12,472 nucleotides of DNA from the NCBI GenBank assembly GCA_026770585.1, contig MU646797.1:211301-223772 (forward strand), written 5' to 3'. Position 1 is the stretch's first letter; every line of letters begins with the position of its first letter. The stretch comes from Baffinella frigidus (lineage: Eukaryota > Cryptophyceae > Cryptomonadales > Baffinellaceae). A model generated the notes under the pieces. The model had not been told where the DNA came from. It saw only the letters and a program-made list of their open reading frames with translations, and searched no databases. Both the position numbers and the translations under genes were made by a program. Below are positions 5,164 to 11,546 of this stretch, piece by piece.

Positions 5164-5430
5164 CGTCACGCGTTGCTAACGCGGTTTTCCAGATTTTCAA
5201 AATCCCCGATCCCGACAGGCAAAATCCGATCGACAGGCACAATTCGTGATATGAACACCTCCCCCCACTGTGTAACCTGAGGGAAACCCTTACAAATCCA
5301 CCTCTCTCACTCTCTCGCTCGCTGACTTCCGTACATTGGGGGAAACCTCTACATGCGTTTGGTTTGACTTCTGTCTCATCTAACACCCCCACACAACCCC
5401 CACAATCCCTTTCACAATCCCTCTCACCTT
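5164..5430 (+). other. Upstream leader of family R copy 1; otherwise nothing recognised
   Basis: TCCGTACATTGGGGGAAACC at about 5330 and the CCCCCACAATCC-type stretch before 5431 recur before the copy at 7775 (7669-7770), so the full repeat may start about 100 bp earlier than its GGGGTATCC core. No exon or RNA gene is evident. Confidence 0.4.
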
Positions 5431-5710
5431 GTGGGGTATCCGTGCCTGGAGCTCTTGTACTTCAGTCATGGGATACCATGAGCCTCAGAACAAGGCTGAC
5501 TTGGGTTCGGTGTGTGCGCGAGCGTGTACCCACTTGGGACTCCTCAAACACCCCAAGAGAGCCACCCTGTATCCCCTCTTCACGAGCCTCTGCACTGGAG
5601 AGCGAAACGCGATCCGAAAGCAAAAACGCTTTCTCTGCAGTCCTTTCTACGGAAGGGCGTGGCGTTGGCATATGTTGGGAGAAATTAAAACCTAAAGGAC
5701 CTAAAGGACC
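5431..5710 (+). repeat. Repeat family R, copy 1 (full core)
   Basis: The core runs from GGGGTATCCGTG through CATGGGATACC, TGACTTGGGTTCGG, a GAAAGC...GCTTTC hairpin and TATGTTGGGAGAAATTAAAA to CCTAAAGGACCTAAAGGA. Several frames stay open because the repeat has few stops, but no frame is favoured across copies. I therefore regard it as a non-coding retroposon-like repeat. A tail-only copy follows at 5711-5766. Confidence 0.75.
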
Positions 5711-5766
5711 TATTCGCTGTCGTTGGCATATGTTGGGAGAAATTAAAACCTAAAGGACCTAAAGGC
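5711..5766 (+). repeat. Family R, tail-only copy
   Basis: Starts at CTGTCGTTGGCATATGTTGG and ends CCTAAAGGACCTAAAGG. It follows copy 1 directly. Confidence 0.7.
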
Positions 5767-5901
5767 TCCCCAAACCCTTCTGACCTGCTTTACAAACACC
5801 GTCAACTTAGACCCTGAAAGTGACTTAAGCAAAACTCCAAACTATAAACTTTACAAGTAACTCCTCACGCTGCCACTCGTGGCAGACCTAGCTCTCTACA
5901 G

Positions 5902-6050
5902 AACCAGAACAAGGCCATCAACGACGTCGCAATACAAGGTGGTGTGGTGCGAGAAAAGGAGACTCGGTCCAGTCCAAGTGGAGAGGACCGGGGAGCTCAT
6001 CCGTAGATTTTGTCCGTCTCCTCAAGAGTGGGGCGGATGTGGCCTTCGAT
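5902..6050 (+). CDS. Possible internal exon with ankyrin-like end
   Basis: A pyrimidine-rich acceptor, CTCTCTACAG (5892-5901), and a consensus donor, GTGAGTG (6051-6057), bound 149 bp that are fully open in one frame. The last 16 residues, VDFVRLLKSGADVAFD, match the second helix and loop of an ankyrin repeat (pattern VxLLxxGADVxxxD). The rest is basic and unremarkable (GHQRRRNTRW, GDSVQSKWRGPG). Only half an ankyrin repeat is present, so it would be one exon of a larger plus-strand protein, or a relic. The 61-aa ATG frame over the same DNA (5879-6064) has no recognisable feature. Confidence 0.35.
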
Positions 6051-6117
6051 GTGAGTGTAAATAAAAGCACCAAAGCACCCAAGGGCCCATCTCACCTTTT
6101 GGGATCTTGTTTCCTCT

Positions 6118-6390
6118 GGGGTATCCGTGGCTGAAGCTCCTATGCTCCAACCATGGGATACCATGAGCCTCAGAAAGGCTGACTTGGGTTCGGTGCGTGG
6201 GCGAGCGCGGTCCGCTGGATCAACTCAAGCACCCCAAGAGAACCACCCTCTATCCCCTCTTCATGAGCCTCTGCGCTGGAGAGCTCAACGCGATCCGAAA
6301 GCAAAAATGCTTTTTCTGCAGTCCTTTCTACGGAAGGGCGTGTCGTTGGGCTACGTTGGGAGAAATTAAAACCTCAAGGACCTCAAGGGA
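6118..6390 (+). repeat. Family R, copy 2 (full core)
   Basis: Same order of blocks as copy 1: GGGGTATCCGTGGCTGAAGC at the start, CATGGGATACCATGAGCC, the GAAAGCAAAAATGCTTT hairpin, then a slightly diverged tail CCTCAAGGACCTCAAGGGA. Confidence 0.75.
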
Positions 6391-6454
6391 GCTGGGATAT
6401 TTGGTGTCTTGACTGATTTCACATCACCCCCCCACATAATCCCTCTCACCTTGT

Positions 6455-6730
6455 GGGGTATCCGTGGCTGGAGCTTTTGTAGTTCAACCATGGGATACCA
6501 TGAGCCTCAGAAAGGCTGACTTGGGTTCGGTGTGTGCGCGAGCGTGTTGCCATTTGGCACTCCTCAAACACCCCAGAAGAACCGCCCTGTATCCCCTCTT
6601 CACGAGCCTCTGCACTGGAGAGCGGAACGCGATCCGAAAGCAAAAATGCTTTCTCTGCAGATCCCTTCTACGGAACGGCGTGTCGTTGGGCTATGTTGGG
6701 AGAAATTAAAACCTAAAGGACCTAAAGGAG
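6455..6730 (+). repeat. Family R, copy 3 (full core)
   Basis: Complete core ending CCTAAAGGACCTAAAGGA. It has the same CACAT...CCCCCCAC leader upstream as other copies. Confidence 0.75.
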
Positions 6731-6754
6731 CTTCCGTGGGTTAGTTAGCTCGCC

Positions 6755-6829
6755 CTAGTGGACGAGACACTAGTTCCCATAACCACCCTCCGGGGTGGTT
6801 GAGGGCAGCCTGAGCCCCCTGGTCTCGTC
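6755..6829 (+). ncRNA. Mutually exclusive hairpins (structured segment)
   Basis: CTAGTG (6755-6760) pairs with CACTAG (6768-6773) around GACGAGA. Alternatively GACGAGAC (6761-6768) pairs with GTCTCGTC (6822-6829), enclosing a perfect 8-bp hairpin AACCACCC-TCCG-GGGTGGTT (6781-6800). No known RNA family is recognised. Confidence 0.25.
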
Positions 6830-6887
6830 GAATCCCTTCCCCTAGCGTGCGCCGTCGGCTTATCAACTTATTAAATCTCGCTTTTCC

Positions 6888-6947
6888 TTCCGGTGTCCGC
6901 CCATGTTGGGAGCTCGAAGAACCTAATTGACCTAAAGGGAGCTTCAC
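6888..6947 (+). repeat. Related tail type II (GGTGTCCGCC...ATGTTGGGAG)
   Basis: CCGGTGTCCGCCCATGTTGG, GAGCTCGAAGAACC then CCTAAAGG-type ending. It shares the last part of family R but has a different body. Sisters lie at 8066-8124, 8155-8212 and 8460-8517. Confidence 0.55.
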
Positions 6948-6964
6948 ATCTGCAGTCCTTTCTA

Positions 6965-7133
6965 CTCCTCAAACACACCAAGAGAGTCACCCTGTATCCC
7001 CTCTTCACGAGCCTCTGCACTGGAGAGCGAAACGCGATCCGAAAGCAAAAATGCTTTCCCTGCAGATCCCTTCTACGGAAGGGCATGTCGTTGAGCTATG
7101 TCGGGCGAAATTAGAACCTCAAGGACCTAAAGG
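6965..7133 (+). repeat. Family R, copy 4 (5'-truncated)
   Basis: Starts at CTCCTCAAACAC, about 100 bp into the core, and runs to the common end CCTAAAGGA. Confidence 0.7.
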
Positions 7134-7238
7134 ACATCCACCTTTCTCTCCTCTAAACTTTGGTGTCTGGCTGATGTCACCTCATACACACACACACAAT
7201 CGTCTCTCACCTTGGAATCTTGTTCCCTCTTGACATCT

Positions 7239-7514
7239 TGGGTATCCGTCGTTGGAGTTCTTATGCTTCAACCATGGGATACAACGAGCTTCGTAAAGGC
7301 TGACTTGGGTTCGGTGTGTGTGTGAGCATGGGAGCGATGTCGCACACCTTTACACACCCCACGAGAACCACCCTTTATCCCTTCCTCACGAGCCTCTGCA
7401 CTGGAGAGCTCAATGCGATCCGAAAGCAAAAATGCTTTCTCCGCGGATCCTTTCTACGGAAGGGCGTGTCGTTGGGCTATGTTGAGCGAAATAAAACCCA
7501 AAGGACCTTAAGGA
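7239..7514 (+). repeat. Family R, copy 5 (full core, diverged)
   Basis: GGGTATCCGTCGTTGGAG start, CATGGGATACAACGAGC, the usual hairpin, and end CCCAAAGGACCTTAAGGA. Confidence 0.7.
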
Positions 7515-7515
7515 C

Positions 7516-7622
7516 AGCTAAACGCGATCCGAAAGCAAAAATGCTTTCTCCGCAGTCCTTGCTACGGAAGGGCGTGTCGTTGGGCTATGTAGGGCGAAAT
7601 TAAAACCTAAAAGACCTAAAGG
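7516..7622 (+). repeat. Family R, copy 6 (5'-truncated)
   Basis: Begins at GCTAAACGCGATCCGAAAGC and runs to the shared 3' end. It follows directly on the tail of copy 5. Confidence 0.7.
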
Positions 7623-7774
7623 ATCTGTTGTTGATTTCTGACGCTTGAATCGCCCTCAACTTTTCTGACGTCCGTACATTGGGAGAAACCCCTACACAAC
7701 CACATTTATCTCCTTTTATTTTTGGTGTCTGACTGGTTTCACCTCACACCCCCGCACAATCCCTCTAACCTTGT

Positions 7775-8048
7775 GGGGTATCCGTGGTTGGAGCTTTTAT
7801 ACTTTATCCATGGGATACCACGAGCTTCATAAAGGCTGACTTGGGCTCGGTGTGTGTGCGAGCGTGTTCCCAGTTGGGGACTCCTCAAATACTCCAAGAG
7901 GGTCACCCTTTATCCCCTCTCCACGAGCCTCTGCACCGGAGAGCTAAACGCGATCCGAAAGCAAAAATGCTCCCTTTGCAGTCCTTTCTACGGAAGGGCG
8001 TGTCGTTGGGCTATGTTGGGAGAAATTAGAACATGAAGGACCTAAATG
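7775..8048 (+). repeat. Family R, copy 7 (full core)
   Basis: GGGGTATCCGTGGTTGGAGC to CCTAAATGAG. Its upstream leader (7669-7770) matches that of copy 1, including CGTACATTGGGAGAAACC. Confidence 0.75.
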
Positions 8049-8065
8049 AGGAAGCATGGCTTTTT

Positions 8066-8212
8066 TGCAAAACCAGTTCCGGTGTCCGCCTATGTTGGGA
8101 GCTCGAAGATTCTAAAAAACCTAAAGGATCCGAAAGGAAACCGACCTTTCTACAGAACCAGTTCCAGAGTCCGCCTATGTTGGGAGTTCAAAGAACCTAA
8201 AGGACCTAACGG
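8066..8212 (+). repeat. Two type II tails in a row
   Basis: 8066-8124 and 8155-8212 both begin AACCAGTTCC and contain GTCCGCCTATGTTGGGAG then CCTAAAGG. They share a 3' motif with family R but not the R body. Confidence 0.55.
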
Positions 8213-8257
8213 CTGAGCTGGCGTTCCCGCCCTGGCTTTCTTTCGGATCGCAAGAAC

Positions 8258-8315
8258 ACTGCACATGACCTCTCTCAGGGGACCCCTCAGACACAGTCTT
8301 GGTGGGGGTTCACTG
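8258..8315 (+). repeat. Fragment of the CATGACCTCTCT...CAGACACAG module
   Basis: CATGACCTCTCTCAGG, CTCAGACACAGTCTTGGTGG match the module at 9917-9960 and 10323-10370. It is a diverged outlying copy. 8316-8459 holds nothing I can identify. Confidence 0.5.
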
Positions 8316-8459
8316 CCGTCGCCCCTGAATGAACGGATTTTGCCTGTCCATACAAATGACCCCACATCCTCGATGAGGATACCCTTTAGCCGGTTTCTGC
8401 TGCGATCCTCTGCACCAAGGGGCCTGATGTGGTCGGAAAGGAAGCATGGCTTTTCTGCA

Positions 8460-8517
8460 GATAAGTTCCAGTGTCCGCCTATGCTTGGAGTTGAAAGAGC
8501 CTAAAGGACCTAAAGGA
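8460..8517 (+). repeat. Type II tail, last copy
   Basis: AAGTTCCAGTGTCCGCCTAT, GCTTGGAGTTGAAAGAG then CCTAAAGGACCTAAAGGA. Confidence 0.55.
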
Positions 8518-8644
8518 CTGGCTGAAGAGTCCGCGTCATTTCATGGAATCAATTGTGCGACTTTGGAACCTCAAACAACAGCCTTAAGACTAAAAAAACG
8601 ACCCGACTACGCGTCCTGGAACCATTTCTCGCCTCAAGAAATCT

Positions 8645-8699
8645 GGGGATAAGCCCCGTGTAAAGTCACTGCGGTGATTCTACAAGGGGCTGCATCCCC
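8645..8699. repeat. Strong 55-nt hairpin
   Basis: GGGGAT..GCCCC.TGTA..GTCAC pairs with GTGAT..TACA.GGGGC..ATCCCC around a TGCG loop, about 22 of 26 positions paired. It could be a foldback remnant or a structured RNA. No TA flank is seen. Confidence 0.55.
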
Positions 8700-8740
8700 A
8701 AAAAAGCTCCGCTCACGGGTCGTGTTGGTGCGGTGTCTAT

Positions 8741-8840
8741 CCCGTAAGTGACCAGGGGGTCTTAACAGACCCACGCCAGGTCCTAGGCAGGTCCTAGAGC
8801 CCTACGGTAGGGCGTAAGAGCCTACTGGCAATTTAAGGGA
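8741..8840 (-). mobile_element. Family Q TA-flanked foldback, copy 1 (100 bp)
   Basis: TCCCGTAAGTGACCAG at one end, CTGGCAATTTAAGGGA at the other. TA flanks both (8739-8740, 8841-8842). The interior CGCCCTACCGTAGGG (minus) and CTAGGACCTGCCTAGGACCT matches copy 2 at 10633-10737 in the opposite orientation. Confidence 0.75.
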
Positions 8841-8852
8841 TAGGGACGTCCG

Positions 8853-8958
8853 GCGCGACGACCCTGGTGGCCCCTTTTGAAAAATCCGCCCCAAAAGTGA
8901 ATTTTTGAGTCGAAGGTTTGCAGTCAGATGAGATTAAGATGGGATCCCCGTACCCTGT
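8853..8958 (+). repeat. Left direct repeat flanking the telomere-like array
   Basis: GCGACGACCCTGGTGGCC, AAAAGTGAATTTTTG, TTTGCAGTCAG and GATGGGATCCCCGTACCCTG correspond in order to 9739-9846. The array lies between the two copies. Confidence 0.6.
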
Positions 8959-8980
8959 GGCCCCGCGAGATGGCTCCTTC

Positions 8981-9737
8981 TTCGTTTATGGTTTATGGTT
9001 TATGGTTTATGGTTTGTGGTTTACGGTTTATGGTTTGGGGTTTGGGGTTTATGGTTTATGGTTTAGTGTTTAGGGTTTGGGATTGAGGGTTGAGGGTTGA
9101 GGGTGGAGGGTTGAGGTTGTAGGGTTTAGGAATTGGGGTTTTGGGTTCAGGGTGTGGGGTTGAGGGTTTGGGGTCTAGGGTTTAGGGTTTAGGGTTTTGG
9201 GTCTAGGGTTTGGGGTCTAGGGTTTAGGGTTTAAGGTCTAGGGTTTAGGGTTTAGGGTTCAGGATTTAGGGTTCAGGATTTAGGGTTTAGGGTTTAGGGT
9301 TTAGGGTTCAGGGTTTAGGATTTAGGGGTTAGGGTTCAGGGTTTGGGGATTAAGGTTTAGCGTTCAGGGTTTAGGGTTTAGGGTGTAGGGTGTAGGGTGT
9401 AGGGGTTAGGGGTGATGGTTTAGGGTTTAGGGGTTAGAGGTTTAGGGGTTTAGGGTTAGGGGTTAGGGGTTAGGGGTTAGCGTTCAGGGGTCAGGGTTAG
9501 AGTTTTGGGTTTAGTGTTGAGTGTTGAGTGTTGAGTGTTGAGTGTTGAGTGTTGAGGGTTTAGGGTTTAGAGTTTCGAGTTCAGGGTGTAGGGTGTAGGG
9601 TGTAGGGTGTAGGTTGTAGGGTTCAGTTTTTTGGGGGGGAGGTAAGTATTAGGGTTTAGGGTTCAGGGTGTAGGGTGTAGGGTGTAGGTTATAGGTTGCA
9701 GGAAGTAGGGTGTAGGTTGTAGTATGTAGGGTCCAGG
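8981..9737 (+). repeat. Interstitial telomere-like heptamer array, about 750 bp
   Basis: The 7-base period is kept almost throughout while the unit changes in blocks: TTTATGG (8981-9020), TTGAGGG (about 9080-9115), TTTAGGG (9170-9380), TGTAGGG (9380-9402, 9583-9620, 9668-9690), TTAGGGG (9450-9480) and TTGAGTG (9513-9553). The G-rich strand is plus. G-quadruplex formation is likely. It is not a chromosome end here, since unique sequence continues on both sides. Confidence 0.9.
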
Positions 9738-9738
9738 C

Positions 9739-9846
9739 AAGCGCAGCAACCCTGGTCGCCTGAAACCTCACCCCTAAAGTGAATTACTTTTGAAAGTCTG
9801 CAGTTAAATCAAATCAAATCAAGATGGGATATCCGTTTACCCTGTA
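9739..9846 (+). repeat. Right direct repeat flanking the telomere-like array
   Basis: Partner of 8853-8958, with GCAGCAACCCTGGTCGCC, AAAGTGAATTACTTTTG, CTGCAGT and GATGGGATATCCGTTTACCCTG. Confidence 0.6.
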
Positions 9847-10012
9847 CCCCCCCCAAAGTCCCCTGAAGGTACGATGCCGCCCCTGTCTCCGTTCGTAAAC
9901 AACGCATAGAGTGCGCATGACCTCTCTCCAGGTTCCTGCTCAGACACAGCCTCGGTGGGGGTGCATACATGGTGCCAGGCCGTGTCGGCATCAAAAAGGT
10001 CTCTCTCTGTTA
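9838..10012 (+). repeat. Module U copy 1, lacking P2 and P3 (empty sites)
   Basis: From TACCCTGTACCCC to CTCTCTGTTA. It matches 10132-10536 once elements P2 and P3 are removed. The empty TA sites are 9907-9908 (for P2) and 9966-9967 (for P3). Confidence 0.85.
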
Positions 10013-10131
10013 CAGGGGTACCTCGCTCAAAAGAAGCCGCCCCCCCCCCCTGGGACCACAGTAGGACTCTAGGCATAGACCTACTGTAGGGTCCTAGGAG
10101 GAGGCAGTTTCTCATGAGCGAGGTACCCCTG
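10013..10131. mobile_element. Family P element P1, 119 bp, TA-flanked
   Basis: The ends are CAGGGGTACCTCGCTCA and its reverse complement. The whole element is a near palindrome with interior TAGGACTCTAGG...GGGTCCTAGG. TA at 10011-10012 and 10132-10133. It sits at the junction of the two U modules. Confidence 0.85.
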
Positions 10132-10208
10132 TACCCTGTACCCCCACCCCCCGAAAAGTCGCCTGACGGTACGATGCCGCCCCTGTCTCCGTTGGTACAC
10201 AACGCGTA

Positions 10209-10313
10209 CAGGGGTGCCTCGCTCATAAGAAACCGCATCCGCCTAGGACCCTACAGTAGGCTATCCCTAGGGTCCTAGGGGGTGGGCGGTTTCTTATGAG
10301 CGTGGTACTCCTG
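10209..10313. mobile_element. Family P element P2, 105 bp, with empty-site partner
   Basis: Ends CAGGGGTGCCTCGCTCATAA and TTATGAGCGTGGTACTCCTG. TA at 10207-10208 and 10314-10315. The undisturbed sequence ACAACGCATAGAGTGCG is present at 9899-9915, which shows that only element plus one TA was added. Confidence 0.9.
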
Positions 10314-10374
10314 TAGAGTGCGCATGACCTCTCTCTAGGTTCCTGCTCAGACACAGCCTCGGTGGGGGTGCATA

Positions 10375-10491
10375 CAGGGGTACCTCGCTCATAAGAAAGC
10401 GCCACCCCCTAGGACCCTACAGTAGGACCATGCCTAGGCTCCTATGGTGGTCCTAAGGGGGGAGCGCTTTCTTATGAGCGAGGTACCCCTG
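10375..10491. mobile_element. Family P element P3, 117 bp, with empty-site partner
   Basis: Ends CAGGGGTACCTCGCTCATAA and TTATGAGCGAGGTACCCCTG. TA at 10373-10374 and 10492-10493. The empty site GGGTGCATACATGGTGCC is at 9959-9976. Both arms carry AAAGCGC where other members have AAACCGC. Confidence 0.9.
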
Positions 10492-10536
10492 TACATGGTG
10501 CCAGGCCGTGTCGGCATCAAAAAGGTCTCTCTGTTA

Positions 10537-10618
10537 CAGGGGTACCCCGCTCATAAGAAACCGCCCCCCCCCCTGGGACCACCGTAGGACCCTAGGCATG
10601 GCCTCTGTTAGGCCCCTA
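10537..10618. mobile_element. Family P element P4, right half missing
   Basis: Starts CAGGGGTACCCCGCTCATAA after TA (10535-10536) and keeps the centre CCGTAGGACCCTAGGCATGG. It then departs from the family near 10618, just before a family Q element. It occupies the same place after module U copy 2 as P1 does after copy 1. Confidence 0.75.
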
Positions 10619-10632
10619 CTGATTCTTCAGTA

Positions 10633-10737
10633 TCCCTTAATTAAGTGACCAGTAGGCTCATACGCCCTACCGTAGGGCCCTAGGACCTGCCTAGGACCTC
10701 TTGCGGGTCAATTGTGACCGGCTGGCCACTTAAGGGA
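10633..10737 (+). mobile_element. Family Q TA-flanked foldback, copy 2 (105 bp)
   Basis: TCCCTTAATTAAGTGACCAG at the left, CTGGCCACTTAAGGGA at the right. TA at 10631-10632 and 10738-10739. Its interior aligns with the reverse complement of 8741-8840. Confidence 0.8.
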
Positions 10738-10739
10738 TA

Positions 10740-10812
10740 CAAGAACTGGATGGCTCATGCGCAGTGAAAGGCTCCATGGAGCCGAGTCATCCGCCACCTT
10801 TATTACTACCGG
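10740..10812 (-). repeat. 3'-UTR-like segment, copy 2, with AATAAA at 10799-10804
   Basis: On the minus strand GGTAGTAATAAAGGT...GCATGAGCC resembles the segment 10936-11025 just downstream of the 11048 stop codon. This suggests the gene's 3' end was partly duplicated and P5 sits between the copies. Confidence 0.4.
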
Positions 10813-10814
10813 TA

Positions 10815-10933
10815 CAGGGGTACCTCGCTCATAAGAAAACGCCCCCCCCCCTAGGACCACCATAGGGCCCTAGGCGTAGGCCTGATTTAGGGTCCTAGGG
10901 TGTGGCGGTTTCTTATGAGCGAGGTACCCCCTG
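10815..10933. mobile_element. Family P element P5, 119 bp, TA-flanked
   Basis: CAGGGGTACCTCGCTCATAA at the left, TTATGAGCGAGGTACCCCCTG at the right (one extra C). TA at 10813-10814 and 10934-10935. Interior CCTAGGACCACCATAGGG / GGGTCCTAGGG. Confidence 0.85.
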
Positions 10934-11008
10934 TACTGTCTCTCTCGCAGATAGAAGCGCGTTCAGTACAAGGCGGTTTCGCATGGTTCATGCGCGCCGA
11001 GAAAGACC

Positions 11009-11014
11009 TTTATT
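11009..11014 (-). terminator. Polyadenylation signal AATAAA
   Basis: On the minus strand, 34 bases downstream of the TAG that ends the 11048-11341 exon, in the context TTAATAAAGGTC. The position is right for a 3'-end processing signal. Confidence 0.55.
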
Positions 11015-11047
11015 AATACCAGCGCCGAGGCTGCATCTGAGCAGGAC

Positions 11048-11341
11048 CTAGAAAGAGGCACCCTCACACGTCAGCCGAGCGCCCCTCACGCCCCCCCCCG
11101 CCCCCTCCCCCTCCCGCTCCCCCCCCCTCAGCCCCCCCCCTCCTTCACCCACGCCCAGCCCTGCTTGACCCGAGGCGGGCTCGTTCTTTCCCGATGCGGA
11201 CATGTCTTGTCCGGAGGCGGGCCCATTCTTTCCCGAGGCGGGCCCATCTTGAACCGAGGCGGGCCCGTCCTGTCCTGAGGCGGGCCCGTCCGTCCCGAGG
11301 GCCGCTTGCCGCTGCCCGATCTGAATCGCCTCCTCAGCCGC
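11048..11341 (-). CDS. Last exon: helical start, GPASGQD repeats, Gly-rich tail
   Basis: After an acceptor CCTAACCAG the phase-0 frame runs 97 codons to TAG at 11048-11050. It starts AAEEAIQIGQRQAALGTD, helical like the upstream exons. It then has six seven-residue units (GPASGQD, GPASVQD, GPASGKN, GPASGQD, MSASGKN, EPASGQA; 21-bp DNA repeat) and ends in a G/E/R-rich tail. There is no long ATG-started frame, so an ATG-based ORF scan misses it. AATAAA follows 34 bases later. Long C runs at 11091-11148 make the tail frame sensitive to sequencing error. The protein is not recognised. The repeat looks disordered, perhaps a flexible tail. Confidence 0.6.
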   Translation of the reverse strand, partial: AAEEAIQIGQRQAALGTDGPASGQDGPASVQDGPASGKNGPASGQDMSASGKNEPASGQAGLGVGEGGGGLRGGEREGEGAGGGVRGARLTCEGASF

Positions 11342-11513
11342 CTGGTTAGGGTTTGGGGTTTGGGGTTTGGGGTTTAGGGTTTGGGGCTTGGGGTTTAGGG
11401 TTTGGGGTTTGGGGTTTGGGGTTTGGGGTTTGGGGTTTGGGGTTTGGGGTTTGGGGTTTAAAGTTCAGGTCTCAGGGATTAGGGTTGAGGGTTGAGGGGT
11501 TTGGGGTTGGGAG
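11342..11513 (+). repeat. TTTGGGG heptamer array (intronic on minus)
   Basis: Roughly twenty TTTGGGG/TTTAGGG units. Because 7 x 3 = 21, every frame translates into a seven-residue repeat (GFGVWGL), which is an artefact. In the minus gene this is the intron directly before the last exon. Confidence 0.9.
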
Positions 11514-11546
11514 GGAGGGAGAGGCTTTACTGCACTGCTTGCGGGA

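Larger units (their letters stand above)
10132..10536 (+). repeat. Module U copy 2, with P2 and P3 inserted
   Basis: Same order as copy 1: TACGATGCCGCCCCTGTCTC, GTGCGCATGACCTCTCT, CTGCTCAGACACAGCCTCGG, GGTGCCAGGCCGTGTCGG, AAAAAGGTCTCT. Each P element interrupts it at a TA. Confidence 0.85.

Noticed and set aside
5431-5540. tRNA-derived SINE head with A and B boxes (TGGCTGGAGC, GGTTCGGTG)
   Set aside because: The matches to box consensus are partial and no cloverleaf can be drawn. Kept only as something to test.
5364-8036. Many 60-130-codon frames, e.g. LYPLFTSLCTGERNAIRKQK
   Set aside because: They recur with family R, but three frames are open in turn, none is consistently favoured, and frameshifts between copies are common. 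Low stop content explains them.
5047-8517. CRISPR array
   Set aside because: Copies are about 280 bp, diverged, irregularly spaced and without short uniform repeats with spacers, in a eukaryotic setting.
9640-9648. Consensus-like plus-strand splice donor AG|GTAAGTATT inside the heptamer array
   Set aside because: No open frame or exon content precedes it; probably a chance variant of the G-rich repeat.
8981-9737. True chromosome end
   Set aside because: Units are degenerate and unique or module sequence continues on both sides, so it is interstitial.
9837-10405. Minus-strand frames over module U and P elements
   Set aside because: Composed of repeat modules and transposon arms, with C-run-dependent frames and no recognisable protein feature.
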